From: Advenella incenata
GTDB lineage: Bacteria; Pseudomonadota; Gammaproteobacteria; Burkholderiales; Burkholderiaceae_B
Direction of reading: 5' to 3'
DNA length: 64,000 nucleotides
Assembly (NCBI RefSeq): GCF_004217095.1
Contig: NZ_SHKO01000001.1
Location: forward strand, 434,001 to 498,000
Shown: piece after piece, positions 62,791-64,000 of the stretch
Layout of the letters: the number at the start of each line of letters is the position of its first letter
How positions within the stretch are numbered: position 1 is the first letter of the stretch
Translations under genes and position numbers: made by a program
The notes under the pieces: generated by a model
What the model was told of the DNA's origin: nothing
Databases searched by the model: none
Seen by the model: only the letters and a program-made list of their open reading frames with translations

Positions 62791-64000
62791 TTAAAATGCG
62801 GGCTCGGTATCGTCCGGGTCGGCGGTTTTGGCAGTCTGCTTGCGGGCAGTCGCGCTTTTGCCTGCGACTTTCTTTGCAGTGGCTTTCTTGACAGCCGTCT
62901 TCTTGACAGCTGTTTTCTTGGTGGCAGTTTTGCTTGCGGTCTTGCGGGCAGTTTTCTTGGCTGCTTTTTTGACCACTTTGCCGCTGTCGGCCTCTGCCGC
63001 GGTGCTTTTTGCCGCAGACTTGCTGGCGGCTTTGGCAGCCGATTTCGACGCCGCTTTTGCCGTTTTGGCGGGGCGGGGCTCAAATTCAAACTCTATTTTA
63101 CCCGCTTTCGACATGGCAAGGTAGGCTTTGAACTTGCGGTTGGTACGATTGGACACAAACCCGTCGAGCAGGTCGGTTTTACCCTGACTGAGCAATTTGC
63201 CCATCTGGTCGTGGCTGATCTCCTGTTGCAGGATCACGCGACCAGACTTGAAGTCGCACGTTTTCTTTTCGCTGACCGAATTTTCGCAGACATAGCTCAT
63301 GCCCGTGTCGTAAACGTTACCACTGCATTTGGGGCAATGGCCGACGGGCGTTAGCTGGGAGACGTCCAGTGGTTCACTGTTGTCGTCGTCAGACTGGCCA
63401 AAATCGAATTCCAGCTTATTTTCGGGCGTAATGCGCAAAATGGCGGAAAAGGGGCGTCCCATTTTGCTGATGAAACCGCTGAGCGGGCCCAGGGTTTTGT
63501 TTTGCAGCAGCTCTTCCACTTCGGGAATTTCAAAGGTGCGGCCGCCGGGATGCTTGGTAATGGAAAAATCGCAGTTGGTGCAGGCGTAACGGCGGTAGTT
63601 TTCCTTGACGACGCTGCCGCAGGCCGGGCATGGCGTTGTGAGCGTGGCGTAGTCGCCGGGCACGGTGTCCTGCTCGTATTCCTTGGCCCGCTTGACGATA
63701 ATTTGCGTGCTTTGCGCAATTTCGCGCATGAACGCTTCGCGGTCCAGCTGGCCCTGTTCCATTTGCTTGAGCTTGTGTTCCCATTCGCCCGTCAGTTCGG
63801 GCGAGGTCAGCTCGCGCACGTTCAGTCCGACCAGCAGCGTCATGAGCTGGCGCGCCTTGGCTGTGGGAATCAGCTCGCGGCCTTCGCGGCGCAGGTACTG
63901 TTCATTGAGCAGGCCTTCGATAATGGTGGCGCGGGTGGCTGGCGTACCCAGCCCGCGCTCGGACATGGCTTCGCGCAGTTCATCGTCGTCTACCAGCTTG
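62791..64000 (-). CDS. topB: DNA topoisomerase III, C-terminal part (5' end outside window)
   Basis: The frame is open to the window edge and covers about 400 residues. SERGLGTPATRATIIEGL is the conserved type IA topoisomerase segment. It is followed by zinc-ribbon-like pairs CPACGSVV...CTNC and CPKCSG...C, as in long topoisomerase III proteins. The last ~90 residues are Lys/Ala/Thr-rich with repeated AAKKTA, KKTAVKK and KATAKK units like a histone-H1 or AlgP tail, which should bind DNA. The enzyme decatenates and relaxes single-stranded-region DNA. The catalytic Tyr lies outside the window. Confidence 0.93.
   Translation of the reverse strand, partial: KLVDDDELREAMSERGLGTPATRATIIEGLLNEQYLRREGRELIPTAKARQLMTLLVGLNVRELTSPELTGEWEHKLKQMEQGQLDREAFMREIAQSTQIIVKRAKEYEQDTVPGDYATLTTPCPACGSVVKENYRRYACTNCDFSITKHPGGRTFEIPEVEELLQNKTLGPLSGFISKMGRPFSAILRITPENKLEFDFGQSDDDNSEPLDVSQLTPVGHCPKCSGNVYDTGMSYVCENSVSEKKTCDFKSGRVILQQEISHDQMGKLLSQGKTDLLDGFVSNRTNRKFKAYLAMSKAGKIEFEFEPRPAKTAKAASKSAAKAASKSAAKSTAAEADSGKVVKKAAKKTARKTASKTATKKTAVKKTAVKKATAKKVAGKSATARKQTAKTADPDDTEPAF

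Noticed and set aside
62828-63124. Repetitive DNA resembling a tandem repeat or small CRISPR-like array
   Set aside because: The repetition comes from the Lys/Ala-rich codons of the topoisomerase III tail; units differ in length and have no spacers.

Overview
The window looks like the chromosome of a betaproteobacterium of the order Burkholderiales, most likely family Alcaligenaceae; Advenella is my unverified guess. The grounds are moderate-to-high GC, three Bug/TctC-type periplasmic solute-binding proteins each close to an IclR regulator, MmgE/PrpD and D-2-hydroxyglutarate-dehydrogenase-like catabolic enzymes, and ordinary proteobacterial housekeeping genes (pntAB, panB, hemN, topB). I see no rRNA, tRNA, insertion sequence, prophage or CRISPR array.

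Region 1 (1-10873) is a type VI secretion effector island: the end of one VgrG, a DUF2169 protein with a pentapeptide-repeat tail, a second pentapeptide-repeat protein, a 2021-residue VgrG-Rhs fusion carrying a short variable toxin tip, and an Imm22-like immunity gene. Region 2 (11019-19874) has an AhpD-like protein and a catabolic locus: a Bug protein and MmgE/PrpD protein on the minus strand, an IclR regulator, then an FAD-linked D-2-hydroxyacid dehydrogenase and a fumarase/aspartase-superfamily lyase on the plus strand. A near-identical operator-like sequence lies in both promoters. A sulfurtransferase, a VOC protein and a GlcG/HbpS-like protein follow. Region 3 (20186-28302) holds a DUF2946/PepSY metal-linked pair, a phosphodiester glycosidase, an RluA-type pseudouridine synthase, pntAB and a second IclR regulator.

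Region 4 (28413-35047) is an acyl-CoA catabolic operon: a crotonase without the two hydratase glutamates, an ADP-forming acyl-CoA synthetase, a Bug protein and two acyl-CoA dehydrogenases. Region 5 (35108-44635) is mixed: NodB deacetylase, divergent LysE exporter and MocR regulator, YegP, YdgA-like protein, nucleoside deoxyribosyltransferase, a SET-domain methyltransferase overlapping panB, and an acetolactate synthase large subunit without an adjacent small subunit. Region 6 (44947-53379) is a tightly coupled run of a flavoprotein monooxygenase, a complete peptide/opine-type ABC importer and a BAAT/acyl-CoA thioesterase-like hydrolase.

Region 7 (53465-58406) is a minus-strand operon of Bug protein, AMP-forming CoA ligase, citryl-CoA-lyase-like protein and SDR dehydrogenase, divergent from a third IclR gene. 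It reads as a complete uptake, activation, C-C cleavage and oxidation route for an unknown acid. Region 8 (58529-64000) has a pair of CMD/alkylhydroperoxidase-like proteins, a Doc-type toxin-antitoxin pair, a methyltransferase, hemN and the C-terminal part of topoisomerase III with a histone-H1-like lysine/alanine tail. The most promising places for new biology are the VgrG-Rhs tip with its enlarged immunity protein and paired pentapeptide proteins, and the three Bug/IclR catabolic modules with unassigned substrates.
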